Shown here: in pieces, positions 1 through 8,707 of the stretch
Layout: every line of letters starts with the position of its first letter
Position numbering within the stretch: position 1 is the first letter of the stretch
NCBI RefSeq assembly: GCF_900101605.1
Contig: NZ_FMUR01000017.1
Coordinates: forward strand, 1-64,000
Direction: 5' to 3'
Origin: Butyrivibrio hungatei
Lineage (GTDB): Bacteria; Bacillota; Clostridia; Lachnospirales; Lachnospiraceae
DNA: 64,000 bases
Translations under genes and position numbers: made by a program
The notes under the pieces: generated by a model
Databases searched by the model: none
What the model was told of the DNA's origin: nothing
Seen by the model: the letters and a program-made list of their open reading frames with translations, nothing else

Positions 1-213
1 AGATACCACAAACATAAGTCTGTAGCCATCTCAGCACAGTTACCTGTTAAGAATTGGGTTTCAATTTTCAAAGATCAAACGATTGCAGATGCGGTCTTGG
101 ACCGCATAGTGCGCAATGCGTATAGGTTCGACCTAAAAGGTCCTTCCCGCCGTCCTACGATAGAACATATGCCGGCTGACGCCGGAGATGACAATAAGAC
201 GGCAAGCGAGTAA
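1..213 (+). CDS. istB: IstB-like ATP-binding protein, 3' end only (IS21 family)
   Basis: Reading frame 1 is open from the window edge to a TAA at 211-213 and gives 70 residues. It contains the stretch AISAQLPVKNW, then IADAVLDRIVRNAYRFDLKG, which matches the conserved C-terminal helix of IstB transposition helpers (the family pattern is roughly ADAILDRLVHNAHRIELKG). IstB is the AAA+ partner of the IstA transposase and helps target-DNA capture. The P-loop lies left of the window, so intactness cannot be judged. Downstream repeats at 233-289 fit the right end of the same element. The family call is from recognition of the motif, not a search. Confidence 0.85.
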   Translation, partial: RYHKHKSVAISAQLPVKNWVSIFKDQTIADAVLDRIVRNAYRFDLKGPSRRPTIEHMPADAGDDNKTASE

Positions 214-481
214 TATAAAAAATAGATGTCATCTTGTCCACTTGATACAGGAATCTTGTCCGGATATTAGTAGAAACCTTGTCCGGATAATTGCGGAACT
301 AACGTCCGAGTATTACAAGATGCTTGTACCAAATAGACAAGAATCATCACTTGAGGGTATCCATCCTGCCGGACCAAAAACCGAAAGAGTTTCTTGGGTA
401 TTCACAAGCTTTTGTCTGATTTTCGACTAAAGAAATAGAGGTTTCATATGTATCCGTATGCAGATGCGAGGATAATAGCTC
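214..481. other. IS21 right flank with no convincing gene
   Basis: An 80-codon open frame at 188-430 overlaps the end of istB. It has no ribosome binding site and no recognisable motif, so I treat it as spurious. Apart from the CTTGTCC repeats I see no coding or RNA signal here before the TetR promoter. Confidence 0.5.
233..289. repeat. Three phased CTTGTCC repeats at the probable IS21 right end
   Basis: CTTGTCC occurs at 233-239, 255-261 and 278-284, and the last two copies extend to CTTGTCCGGATA. Start-to-start distances are 22 and 23 bp, close to two helical turns, all in the same orientation and just 3' of istB. IS21 elements carry multiple internal transposase-binding repeats near their termini, so these are probably IstA sites. 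I could not define the element's outer terminus or a target duplication. Confidence 0.55.
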
Positions 482-535
482 TTGACAATATATAAAAGAT
501 GTGGTGTTATTTATATTATAGACCGACAGTCAGTC
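482..535 (+). promoter_or_regulatory. tetR promoter with overlapping palindromic operator
   Basis: A TTGACA box (482-487) is followed after 17 bp by TGTTAT (505-510). Immediately downstream lies GACCGACAGTCAGTC (521-535), a near-perfect palindrome around a central A with a single mismatched pair. The GACCGAC/GTCGGTC-like half-sites are typical of TetR-family operators. A related site stands before the next gene at 1268-1282, which suggests that one repressor controls both promoters. Confidence 0.6.
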
Positions 536-566
536 AATTAAATTCGATTCAGGTGATGAAGATTAT

Positions 567-1190
567 ATGAGAGTTGTAAAAGAAGCGATTGAAAGACGTA
601 ATGAGATCCTTGATGCTGCAGAGGAGCTCTTTGTTACAAAAGGATATGACAAGACGAGTACGAACGATATTTTGGACAGAGTAGGAATTGCAAGGGGGAC
701 ACTGTATTATCACTTTAAGTCCAAGGAAGATATTCTTAATGCGATGATAGAGAGGATCAATGATTCTCTTATCGCCAAGGCTAAGATGATCGCGGCAGAT
801 ACATCTGTTCCGGTGATCGACAGGCTGGTCATGACGATAGCATCGCTTAATGTAGAGACCGATATCGGGCATGAGATCATAGGTGAGGTTCATAAGCCGC
901 AGAATGCGCTCATGCATCAGAAGATGCAGGAAAATCTGACATCCGGGATAGTTTCGGTATTGCTTGAACTTGCTGAAGAAGGAGTCAGGCAGGGATTGTT
1001 CAACATTAAATATCCGGCTGAAACAATTGAAATGCTTGTTTTATATTCCAACATAGCTTTTGATGACTATCATGAAAAGAATTCTCCCTCCATGGAAAAG
1101 AAGATCGCAGCCTTTTTGTATAATACAGAAAAGCTGCTGGGTGCCAGGGAAGGAAGTCTCCAGAAAGTATTGAGAAAGCTGTTTCAATAA
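567..1190 (+). CDS. TetR/AcrR family transcriptional regulator
   Basis: This 207-residue protein has an N-terminal helix-turn-helix of the TetR type (residues about 10-55: EILDAAEELFVTKGYDKTST, then VGIARGTLYYHFKSKEDIL). A divergent ligand-binding half follows. The start has AGGTGATG about 9 bp upstream. It probably represses itself and the downstream MFS gene, because matching GAC-rich palindromes precede both. Such regulators usually sense the substrates of the pump they control. The ligand cannot be inferred from sequence. Confidence 0.85.
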   Translation: MRVVKEAIERRNEILDAAEELFVTKGYDKTSTNDILDRVGIARGTLYYHFKSKEDILNAMIERINDSLIAKAKMIAADTSVPVIDRLVMTIASLNVETDIGHEIIGEVHKPQNALMHQKMQENLTSGIVSVLLELAEEGVRQGLFNIKYPAETIEMLVLYSNIAFDDYHEKNSPSMEKKIAAFLYNTEKLLGAREGSLQKVLRKLFQ

Positions 1191-1208
1191 AACAGAGCTT
1201 TTAAGTTA

Positions 1209-1252
1209 AGGAAACCGTATATTCAGGAAGGTTGGATGGAGGTTTCCTTTAA
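1209..1252 (+). terminator. Rho-independent terminator after tetR
   Basis: AGGAAACC (1209-1216) pairs with GGTTTCCT (1241-1248) and is followed by a short T/A tract. It separates the regulator from the MFS gene, so the two probably have separate transcripts despite shared operators. Confidence 0.5.
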
Positions 1253-1267
1253 AAAGACAATCCTACC

Positions 1268-1282
1268 GACAGACAGACGGTC
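1268..1282 (+). promoter_or_regulatory. Second TetR-type operator, upstream of the MFS gene
   Basis: GACAGACAGACGGTC has the same spacing as the tetR operator (GACnGAC, central base, GnCnGTC). It lies 63 bp before the MFS start codon. Shared architecture at the two promoters supports a local TetR/MFS regulon. Confidence 0.5.
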
Positions 1283-1344
1283 GAATAAAAGGCATAAATT
1301 GGGGTTTGCAACATAATTAAAATTTTTTTTTGAAGGAGAATGTC

Positions 1345-2625
1345 ATGAAAAAGGAATCGGGTTTTTCAAAATTTCTGGTACTATGGTCCGGTGATTTCAT
1401 ATCACAGATAGGAGGCGGACTTACAAGCTTTGGCCTGGGAGTATATATTTACAATAAAACAGGCAGTGCTGCGCAAATGGCGCTCATAACTTTACTTGGA
1501 TTTCTTCCGACGCTGGTTTTGTCGGTCCCCGCAGGGGTTCTTGCCGATATGTACGACAGAAGAAAGCTGATGATGATCGGCGACGGTTGCTCTGCTCTGG
1601 GAATTCTATATATCCTGTTAAGTATGCAAAAGGGTGACGCTTCACTATTTCAGATATGTATTGGAGTTTTTATCAGTTCGGTATTTTCGTCTCTACTGGA
1701 GCCTTCTTACAGAGCAACAGTCACGGATATTTTGTCGGAAGAAGAGTTTACCAAAGCAAGCGGGCTGGTCTCTCTGTCGGGAAGTGCCAGATATCTGGTC
1801 TCTCCGGTGATCGCAGGATTGTTGCTTGGACTGTATGACATAAATCTTCTTCTTGTTTTGGATATATGTACCTTTTTTGTGACGCTTGCCACTACCGCTT
1901 TTGTAAAAAAAAGTATCGTTACATCGGAAAAAGCAAAGAGAGAAAGCTTTTTCCGCAGTCTGTCAGAGGGGTGGAACGGGGTATATTCCCGGAACGGGGT
2001 TATGCAGCTCATTCTGATATCTTCTCTTATATCCATGTTCATAGGAGTGATACAGATTTTGTCAGAGCCGCTTATTTTATCCTTTACAGATGCAAAAACT
2101 CTGGGGATATCCGAAACTGTCTGTGCATTAGGAATGCTTTTTACAGCATTGCTTACCGGAATTTCCGGCATCAAAAAGAATCAGAGCAGAGTACTTTCCG
2201 TGTCACTTATGATGGCTGGGGCTTTTATGATCCTGTTTTCGATGACTGAAAATGTGATGATAATATGCACCTTTGGCTTCCTGTTTTTTGCAATGCTTCC
2301 TCCGGCGAATTCATGTCTTGATTATCTTGCGCGAACTAATATCCCAAATGAGATGCAGGGGCGTGTCTGGGGATTCATAGGATTGATATCCCAGCTTGGT
2401 TATATTCCCGCATATGCATTATCCGGGGTACTGGCAGACGGAATAGGAAGTGCATTTGACATCGGGGGCGGAAGAGGAGCGGCCTGGGTCATAGCAATAT
2501 CAGGAATGCTTCTTATGGCATCGGCACTCGGCTTCCTATTTTCCGGCAGGATTAGAAGTCTGGAATGGGGAAGTGATCTGAATGTGACATACAAGAAACA
2601 GAAAGAAATTTCAAATATCGTATAG
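1345..2625 (+). CDS. MFS efflux transporter (MefA/DHA3-like)
   Basis: This is a 426-residue hydrophobic protein with about 12 membrane segments. The N-terminal part has the MFS loop motif GVLADMYDRRKLM between helices 2 and 3. The opening (FLVLWSGDFISQIGGGLTSF) resembles the proton-driven macrolide-efflux type of the DHA3 group. I start it at ATG 1345, which has AAGGAG six bases upstream. A TTG start at 1330 is possible but badly placed relative to that site. It sits behind a TetR repressor and a matching operator, the usual arrangement for an inducible drug pump. The substrate is not predictable. Confidence 0.85.
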   Translation: MKKESGFSKFLVLWSGDFISQIGGGLTSFGLGVYIYNKTGSAAQMALITLLGFLPTLVLSVPAGVLADMYDRRKLMMIGDGCSALGILYILLSMQKGDASLFQICIGVFISSVFSSLLEPSYRATVTDILSEEEFTKASGLVSLSGSARYLVSPVIAGLLLGLYDINLLLVLDICTFFVTLATTAFVKKSIVTSEKAKRESFFRSLSEGWNGVYSRNGVMQLILISSLISMFIGVIQILSEPLILSFTDAKTLGISETVCALGMLFTALLTGISGIKKNQSRVLSVSLMMAGAFMILFSMTENVMIICTFGFLFFAMLPPANSCLDYLARTNIPNEMQGRVWGFIGLISQLGYIPAYALSGVLADGIGSAFDIGGGRGAAWVIAISGMLLMASALGFLFSGRIRSLEWGSDLNVTYKKQKEISNIV

Positions 2626-2640
2626 AATAAGGAGATCGTT

Positions 2641-3483
2641 ATGAAAGAGAATCAGAAAAATACAGGAAATAAAGGATACAGATACAGACCGGTATATTAT
2701 TTTGCAATGGCTTATCTGTTTACATGGATATTCTGGATCCCGGCGATATTTCTTCCGGAGAATATAGCAATGACGCTTATGATCCTTGGGCTGATAGCAC
2801 CTGCGGTTGTCTCAACGGTATTTATATTATGCTCTGGATCAGATGCCCTTAAGAAGGATCTGAAAGATAAGATATTCGGATTTTATAAGGTGAAATGGCT
2901 GAATGTGATCCTGTCCGTGATCGTTTTTGCCATGATCGTTGTCTGTTCAATCCTGTTATCACTTGTCTTCGGCCAGTCCATCAATCAGTTTGCATTTTCT
3001 GATGATTTTAACTTCACGGGAGTCGGGGTGGCAAGTGCGCTGGTCACGATAATCATTGCTTCCATACTTGAGGAGGTTGGCTGGAAGGGGTATTGTGAAG
3101 ATTCTATAGGCAATTATATGAACTGGTTCTGGGAGTCGGTAATTTTCGGAGCGATATGGTCATTCTGGCATTTTCCCCTTCTCTTCATCAAGGGAACTTA
3201 TCAGGCGGGACTTATGGTAAATCCGCTCTTTGTGGTCAATTTCTTCGTAAGTGCGATAGCCATGGGATTTATAATAACCTGGGTATATCTTGCTAGCAAT
3301 CGTTCGATCCTTGCATGTATCATTTTCCATCTTTTCGTTAATTTCATGCAGGAGAAGATTGCCATGACTCCTGAGACCAAATGTGTCGAGACGATAATCG
3401 TCTTTATTGCTACGGTCATAATAGTCATCGCGAATAAGGATATGTTCTTCGAAGAGCGTCATGTGGGACATATTCTTGAGTGA
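2641..3483 (+). CDS. CPBP family intramembrane protease homologue
   Basis: This 280-residue multi-pass membrane protein has the CPBP (Abi/CAAX-protease-like) signature: a Glu-Glu pair in EEVGWKGY (about residue 142), a FWHFPL segment, and a later His/Asn in CIIFHLFVN. These residues form the glutamate and histidine active site of the family. It follows the MFS gene by 15 bp with GGAG before its ATG, so it is probably cotranscribed with the pump. Bacterial members are linked to bacteriocin self-immunity or membrane-protein processing. Its actual substrate is unknown. Confidence 0.85.
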   Translation: MKENQKNTGNKGYRYRPVYYFAMAYLFTWIFWIPAIFLPENIAMTLMILGLIAPAVVSTVFILCSGSDALKKDLKDKIFGFYKVKWLNVILSVIVFAMIVVCSILLSLVFGQSINQFAFSDDFNFTGVGVASALVTIIIASILEEVGWKGYCEDSIGNYMNWFWESVIFGAIWSFWHFPLLFIKGTYQAGLMVNPLFVVNFFVSAIAMGFIITWVYLASNRSILACIIFHLFVNFMQEKIAMTPETKCVETIIVFIATVIIVIANKDMFFEERHVGHILE

Positions 3484-3609
3484 AAAGAACGTGTGAGTGC
3501 AGGTAAGACTTGTTGCGTAGCACCCGTATAGCACCCACAAATTAATAAAAGTGCCTATTTACGCGGTTCTGCGTTATGCAAGCGTTAACAAAGAGATAAT
3601 CGCTAAAAA

Positions 3610-3623
3610 TGTAGAATTCTACA
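3610..3623. promoter_or_regulatory. 14-bp perfect palindrome before the truncated AAA gene
   Basis: TGTAGAATTCTACA is perfectly self-complementary and sits 14 bp before the ATG at 3638, just upstream of the TTAGGAG ribosome binding site. The position is suited to repression, perhaps autoregulation. It could also form a small RNA hairpin. Confidence 0.4.
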
Positions 3624-3637
3624 ATTTAGGAGATTAT

Positions 3638-4267
3638 ATGATAAAGCGAGATAGATATCTAAATCAGTTGATTAATGCTAAAGATAATGGATTTCCGAAA
3701 GTGATAACAGGTGTAAGAAGATGTGGAAAATCATTTCTTCTAAAAGAAATTTATAGAGAATACTTGCTTTCTCAGGACGTTCCAGAGAGTAGGATAATTA
3801 TCCTGGAATTGGATGATGATAAAAACAGCAAGTATCGCGATCCTTTAGAACTAGGAGCTTATATAAGGGAAAAATGCAAAGATAAAGAGAATTACTATGT
3901 GTTTATTGATGAGATACAAAAGGTATATTCGATAATTAATCCTAACCTTACCGATGGCAAACATGTTTTGGCAAATTCTGATGACACTGAAGTAATATCA
4001 TTCGTAGACGTTGTACTCGGACTATCAAGAGAAAAGAATATAGATTTATATGTGACGGGATCAAATTCTAAAATGTTGTCTTCAGATATAGTTACTGAAT
4101 TTAGAGATAAGGCAACAAATATAAAACTTTCTCCGCTTTCATTTGAAGAATACTATGATCAATACAAGAATAAGGGCATAGAAACTACGTTTGAAATGAA
4201 TCCCGGAAATCATTTCAAAGATGCGGATCTGCGTCTTGCAAAGGGAATAGCCTGGATACTAAAATGA
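3638..4267 (+). pseudogene. AAA_14/DUF4143-type ATPase, C-terminally truncated
   Basis: From ATG 3638 (TTAGGAG upstream) the first 190 or so residues match the AAA_14 ATPase domain. They include Walker A ITGVRRCGKSFLL, Walker B YYVFIDEIQKV, and the conserved YVTGSNSKMLSSDI and LSPLSFEEYY stretches. Relatives run to about 400 residues with a C-terminal DUF4143 domain. Here the protein stops at 209 residues. The last 25 or so (from about GIETTFEMNPG) do not look like the family's continuation, so a deletion probably fused an unrelated tail. The ATPase half might still be made, but loss of function is likely. Confidence 0.7.
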
Positions 4268-4317
4268 TCTTAACTATTAAATAATTAACATCAAGAGAAA
4301 GACCAAAGAGAGCGGCC

Positions 4318-5667
4318 ATGACAAATACAGAACAGACCACACAAAATATGACCTCAGGAAACAGTATGAAACAGATCATACTGTTCTTTTTGCCATTATT
4401 ATGGGGAAATCTTTTCCAACAACTATATAGTCTTGTGGATAGCATTATAGTTGGCAAGGGAATCTCGGATCAGGCGCTGGCTGCTGTTGGGGCAACCGGG
4501 ACACTTAACTTCCTAATACTTGGATTTGTTGTGGGGATGACCAGAGGATTTGGCATAACCTTTGCCCAGAGCTTTGGAAAAAACGATATGGCTATGCTGA
4601 ATGCATACATCAGAGCAGCCAAGAAGCTCAGTATCACGTTTGGAATAGCCTTTACTGTTGTATGCGTTTCTTTGCTCAATAAGATGCTGACGTTCTTGAA
4701 CACTCCTGAAGATATCTTTGACGATTCGTATAGATATTTTGCTGTGATCTTATTGGGAATTGTAGTGACGGTTATGAATAACCTTGAGATTACAATTCTC
4801 CAGTCAATGGGAGATTCCAGAACGCCCCTCACTGCTATGATCTGTTCATCACTCGTGAACATCATGCTTGATATTATTTTCATAATGGCCTTTGGCACAG
4901 GAGTTGTCGGAGCAGCAGTGGCAACAGTGGTCTCTCAGTTTGTATCATACCTTTTGTGCCTTAAAAAGCTTAGAACCATCAATTTTATGAGTCTGGGAAA
5001 AGACACGTCAGAAATAGCAGATGAAAAGAATATATTGGTTGAACTGATGAAAATAGGACTTCCTGTGGCACTTATGAATTCGGTCACAGCTGCAGGGACC
5101 ATGGTATTGCAGTACTTCGTAAATCTTATGGGAAGCGCATATGTGGCAGCCTATTCAGCCTGCATGAAATTTGCATCACTCTTTGAGCAGTTCGGAATGT
5201 CCGTAGGTCTTTCCATGATGACCTTTGTGGGGCAAAATAAGGGCGCTGGCAAATATGACAGGATACGCACAGGAGTAAGACAGGGCCTGATGCTCTCTAC
5301 ACTTGTGAATGTGCCTATATCGCTCCTTATGATATTTGTGCCCGGAAGCCTGGCAAGGATGCTGCTGACTGACAACATGATAATCGGTTATTGTACCGAT
5401 TTCATGCCGATCATGGGAATAAGCTTTTTTGCCCTGGGCTGGCTTTTTGTATACAGATACTCTGTTCAGGGGTTGGGCAATACCTTTATACCAATGCTCT
5501 CAGGCGGGCTCGAAGTCATTATGAGGCTGATCTTTGGCTTTTTGGTAGGAAGGAACGGATTTAAGGGAATTGCCATTTCTGAAGTATCTGCATGGATAGG
5601 CGCTTTTCTGATGCTCATGGTGACATACTATTGTTTAATTGGTAAAAGAACTAAAGCAATAGCATAA
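4318..5667 (+). CDS. MATE family multidrug/Na+ antiporter
   Basis: This 449-residue protein with about 12 membrane helices has the two-fold MATE repeat. LPLLWGNLFQQLYSLVDSII opens it, as in NorM/DinF-like clostridial MATEs, and GMTRGFGITFAQSFGK follows in the first half. It is full length for the family. The ribosome binding site is weak (purine-rich AGAGAG). MATE proteins export cationic drugs or metabolites using Na+ or H+ gradients. There is no dedicated regulator next to it. Confidence 0.9.
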   Translation: MTNTEQTTQNMTSGNSMKQIILFFLPLLWGNLFQQLYSLVDSIIVGKGISDQALAAVGATGTLNFLILGFVVGMTRGFGITFAQSFGKNDMAMLNAYIRAAKKLSITFGIAFTVVCVSLLNKMLTFLNTPEDIFDDSYRYFAVILLGIVVTVMNNLEITILQSMGDSRTPLTAMICSSLVNIMLDIIFIMAFGTGVVGAAVATVVSQFVSYLLCLKKLRTINFMSLGKDTSEIADEKNILVELMKIGLPVALMNSVTAAGTMVLQYFVNLMGSAYVAAYSACMKFASLFEQFGMSVGLSMMTFVGQNKGAGKYDRIRTGVRQGLMLSTLVNVPISLLMIFVPGSLARMLLTDNMIIGYCTDFMPIMGISFFALGWLFVYRYSVQGLGNTFIPMLSGGLEVIMRLIFGFLVGRNGFKGIAISEVSAWIGAFLMLMVTYYCLIGKRTKAIA

Positions 5668-5759
5668 AGTAGCAATAAAAAGACTCCCTGGATTTTTTAT
5701 AAAAATGTAAGAAAGCACCATGGAATAATATTGGATTAACCGATGAGAGAAGATAGATT

Positions 5760-6815
5760 ATGGACAAATCATGGTCAGAAAACAATAAAGAAATACAGAA
5801 ATTGTTGACGAAGGAAGCAACCTTTAAAGAGGCTATTCAGAAGCTTTTGGCTTTCCGTGAGGAAATGTTTGATCAGATCACACAGATTGTGAGTGGATAT
5901 CCGGATGAGGCCTTTGCCAAAATGCCCTTTGCGGGTGCGGACGGATATCACAGTAAAACCCTTGCCTATTCTATCTGGCATATTTTCAGGATTGAAGATA
6001 TAGTTGCCCATGAGATGATAGCAGAGGATAATCAAATCCTTTTTACACATGACTTTCATAATCGCATTGGCGCACCTATCATTACTACGGGTAATGAACT
6101 TCAGGGAAACGAGATTGCAGAGTTTTCAGAAAAACTGAATATTAAAGAACTATATCTGTATGTAAAAGCTGTAAAGGAGTCTACGGATCAGATTCTTGGA
6201 GATCTGACATACAAGGACTTAAAGCAAAAATTCGGCGGCGATGTAAAGGAAATACTTATACGCAGTAAATGCGTCAGCGAGAATGAGAATGCGTTTTGGC
6301 TGATTGATTACTGGTGCGGTAAGGACATAAAAGGACTGATTCAGATGCCATTTTGCCGTCACTGGATCATGCATATCGAAGCCATGAGCCGCATCAAGAA
6401 TAAACTCTGCAAGATAGCACGAAAGGGTGTTGATCCTGTTGCTTATTGTGGCTTTTCCTGTAATCACTGTTTCATTTCAGAGTGGTGCGGATCCTGCAGA
6501 ACGAAGTACAATGTCTGCTCTTTTGCCACCTGTGCTGAGGACAGAACATGTCCGAATGTGAAATGCTGTAAGGAAAAAGATTTGGACGGATGTTATGAGT
6601 GCGATGAGCTCGAAAATTGCAATAAAGGGTTCTATATTCCATCAAATGACGGAGCAAATGCAGCAAAGGCTCAGGCATTATATATAAGGAAATACGGAAA
6701 GAAAGAGTTCTTAAAGGTTCATGACAGACTACATGAGAAGTATGACTTCCAAAAGACACAGGAAGTTTTGGGACAGGATTATAAGGAAGGACTGAGAATT
6801 CTGGAGGAAACTTGA
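5760..6815 (+). CDS. DinB-like domain fused to a DUF3795 Cys-rich domain
   Basis: This 351-residue two-domain protein begins with a DinB-like four-helix bundle (residues 1 to about 215), with the metal-ligand style histidines in SIWHIFRIEDIVAHEM and in CRHWIMHIEAM. From about residue 228 it becomes a cysteine-rich DUF3795 module: YCGFSCNHCFISEWCGSCR, then several more Cys pairs up to ECDELENC. The DinB superfamily includes metal-dependent thiol transferases, and DUF3795 probably binds metal. The fusion suggests a metal- or thiol-dependent enzyme. The reaction is not known. It is not obviously part of an operon. Confidence 0.75.
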   Translation: MDKSWSENNKEIQKLLTKEATFKEAIQKLLAFREEMFDQITQIVSGYPDEAFAKMPFAGADGYHSKTLAYSIWHIFRIEDIVAHEMIAEDNQILFTHDFHNRIGAPIITTGNELQGNEIAEFSEKLNIKELYLYVKAVKESTDQILGDLTYKDLKQKFGGDVKEILIRSKCVSENENAFWLIDYWCGKDIKGLIQMPFCRHWIMHIEAMSRIKNKLCKIARKGVDPVAYCGFSCNHCFISEWCGSCRTKYNVCSFATCAEDRTCPNVKCCKEKDLDGCYECDELENCNKGFYIPSNDGANAAKAQALYIRKYGKKEFLKVHDRLHEKYDFQKTQEVLGQDYKEGLRILEET

Positions 6816-6923
6816 AAAAGCCTATAAATATGCTATTCTATCATATATAGGTGATGCACAGCCTTATAAATGAGCGATTTATGTAGTGGATGCGCTATGG
6901 AATCTTGAGATGCCTATAGCCCG

Positions 6924-6952
6924 GAGAGTTCATGCGTGAGCTCTCTTTTTTT
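6924..6952 (+). terminator. Rho-independent terminator
   Basis: GAGAG(t)TCA pairs with TGA(g)CTCTC around a TGCG loop (6924-6945), followed by seven Ts. It lies about 110 bp after the DinB-DUF3795 gene. Confidence 0.75.
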
Positions 6953-7024
6953 ATTATCGATACTGGTGAGCTGGATGAAACTTCTATCGGCATGGCGGAT
7001 GTTTCCGGGTTTCTTTATACATAA
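6953..7024 (+). pseudogene. RhuM-family gene remnant
   Basis: The frame from 6953 reads IIDTGELDETSIG and then diverges before a TAA at 7022-7024. The same 13 residues occur in the intact RhuM-Fic protein encoded at 11338-12270 (NIIDTGELDETSIGFSD). It has no start codon or ribosome binding site, so it is a leftover of a second RhuM gene. Confidence 0.7.
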
Positions 7025-7188
7025 ATTGTGATAGAAAGTAGTGAATGGTGGAAAATTAATATAATTTCCCATTCCACAATGCCACGAAATTTAACAGACA
7101 AATGTAAAAATGTAAACTTTGCTTGGTGGCTCGGGCAAAGTTTATTTTTTATAATCGTGTAAAGAATAATGGCAAAGGTGGTAAAATT

Positions 7189-8262
7189 ATGAGAAAGACA
7201 TACCTCGACAATATCCGTTGGATTACAGTGAGCCTTGTGGTAATCTATCATGTGATTTACATATTCAACGGCGTCACACGATACGGCATCATCGGCCCTT
7301 TCCGTGCAAATCAGCCTCAGGATCTGTTCCAGTATATGGTTTACCCCTGGTTTATGCTGTTGCTGTTCGTGGTTTCCGGTATGTCCGCCAGATTTGAGCT
7401 GGACAAAGTCACAGCTAAGGAATTCGTAAGAAAAAGGACAAGAAAACTCCTGGTGCCCTCCACCATAGGCCTGCTGGTATGGGGATGGGGCATGGGGTAT
7501 TACAATATGCTCATCGGCGGTGCGTTTGAACAGATGGGCGCCGTCCCGAAGCCGATACTGTTCCTGATCATGTGCGTCAGCGGCACCGGCCCGCTGTGGT
7601 ATATCCAGCTTTTATGGATTTTCAGCATCCTGCTTCTCGTAATCCGTAAAATTGATAACAACAGGCTATGGCACCTTTGCGGAGATGCCGGGACTGTTGC
7701 TGCCCTCGTTCTTACGGTGGTGATCTATGGCGCAGCACAGATTCTGAACACTCCCGTTATTGTGGTCTATCGCTTCGGCATCTATGGAGCAGGTTTCCTG
7801 ATCGGTTACTTTGTCTTTTCCCATGATGAGGTTATGGACAGACTGGAGAGGAACTGGATTTTGCTGAGCTCTCTGGGAGCGGCATCTGGTGTGCTGTTTG
7901 TTGTAATGTATTGGGGGCAATCCTATCCGGATCATGAGGTGTTGGATACCTTCGTCTGTAACCTTTTTGCATGGCTCGGCACCTTGGGCGTTCTCGCCTT
8001 TATGAAAAAATGTGGTGGATTTGAAAACCACTTTGCCAATTGGATGAAGAAGCGGTCCTTCGGGCTTTACGTGTTTCACTATCTGCCCATTGCAATGAGC
8101 GCCTGGTATCTGAAAATGTATGCGCCACAGCTTTCACCGTTTTTTATTTACATGCTTGTCGGCGTGTCCGGCTTCGGGGGAGCATTTCTTCTAAACGGAG
8201 TTATTCGTAAAATACCCGTAATACGATGGTGCGTTTTAGGCATAAGAAAGGAGAAAAAATGA
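7189..8262 (+). CDS. Acyltransferase family 3 membrane protein
   Basis: This 357-residue protein has about ten membrane helices and opens with TYLDNIRWITVSLVVIYHV. That is the typical first segment of acyltransferase-3 proteins, whose His in the first helix region is thought to be catalytic. These enzymes O-acylate surface glycans or small molecules at the membrane. The ATG at 7189 has AAAGGTGG upstream and matches the family N-terminus better than a longer frame starting at 7123. It overlaps the next gene (ATGA at 8259-8262), which indicates translational coupling to the XRE-AbrB regulator. Confidence 0.85.
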   Translation: MRKTYLDNIRWITVSLVVIYHVIYIFNGVTRYGIIGPFRANQPQDLFQYMVYPWFMLLLFVVSGMSARFELDKVTAKEFVRKRTRKLLVPSTIGLLVWGWGMGYYNMLIGGAFEQMGAVPKPILFLIMCVSGTGPLWYIQLLWIFSILLLVIRKIDNNRLWHLCGDAGTVAALVLTVVIYGAAQILNTPVIVVYRFGIYGAGFLIGYFVFSHDEVMDRLERNWILLSSLGAASGVLFVVMYWGQSYPDHEVLDTFVCNLFAWLGTLGVLAFMKKCGGFENHFANWMKKRSFGLYVFHYLPIAMSAWYLKMYAPQLSPFFIYMLVGVSGFGGAFLLNGVIRKIPVIRWCVLGIRKEKK

Positions 8263-8687
8263 GTTTTTCGGAAAACCTGATTGAGCTTAGGAAATATCAC
8301 GACTATTCGCAGGAGGAGCTGGCAGAGATGATCGGCGTTTCCCGCCAGACTCTGTCAAAATATGAGACAGGTGAGTCCCTGCCGGATATCGAAAAAAGCA
8401 AGCTCCTTGCGGATGTGTTCTCCGTGACCATAGACGACCTAATTAACCACGAAAAGAACGATGAGGAAAGTCTTGGGCTGGGCGTTCCCCCAAAGGGAAA
8501 GCATGTGTTCGGCATGGTTAAGGTTGGTGACAAGGGGCAGATCGTGATTCCCGCCAAGGCGCGGAAGGTCTTTGACATTCAGCCCGGGGATAATCTGATC
8601 GTTCTCGGCGACGAGGGGCAGGGCATTGCAATCATCAAAGAAAAGGGACTGCTCAATCTGCTGAATAAGGTGCGGAACGGGCGCTAA
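8259..8687 (+). CDS. XRE helix-turn-helix plus AbrB/SpoVT domain regulator
   Basis: This 142-residue protein starts at ATG 8259, inside the previous stop, with AAAGGAG upstream. Residues 1 to about 62 form an XRE/Cro helix-turn-helix (YSQEELAEMIGVSRQTLSKYE, then a LLADVFSVTIDDLI tail). Residues about 85-130 form an AbrB-type swapped-hairpin DNA-binding domain (KVGDKGQIVIPAKARKVFDI, then PGDNLIVLGD). A protein with two DNA-binding modules and no sensor is likely a local repressor. It is coupled to the acyltransferase. A repeated structured RNA follows immediately. Confidence 0.85.
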   Translation: MSFSENLIELRKYHDYSQEELAEMIGVSRQTLSKYETGESLPDIEKSKLLADVFSVTIDDLINHEKNDEESLGLGVPPKGKHVFGMVKVGDKGQIVIPAKARKVFDIQPGDNLIVLGDEGQGIAIIKEKGLLNLLNKVRNGR

Positions 8688-8707
8688 ATTTCAGTTTATT
8701 ATGCATA

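Noticed and set aside
188..430. 80-codon ORF after istB
   Set aside because: It overlaps istB in another frame, has no ribosome binding site and crosses the transposase-binding repeats.
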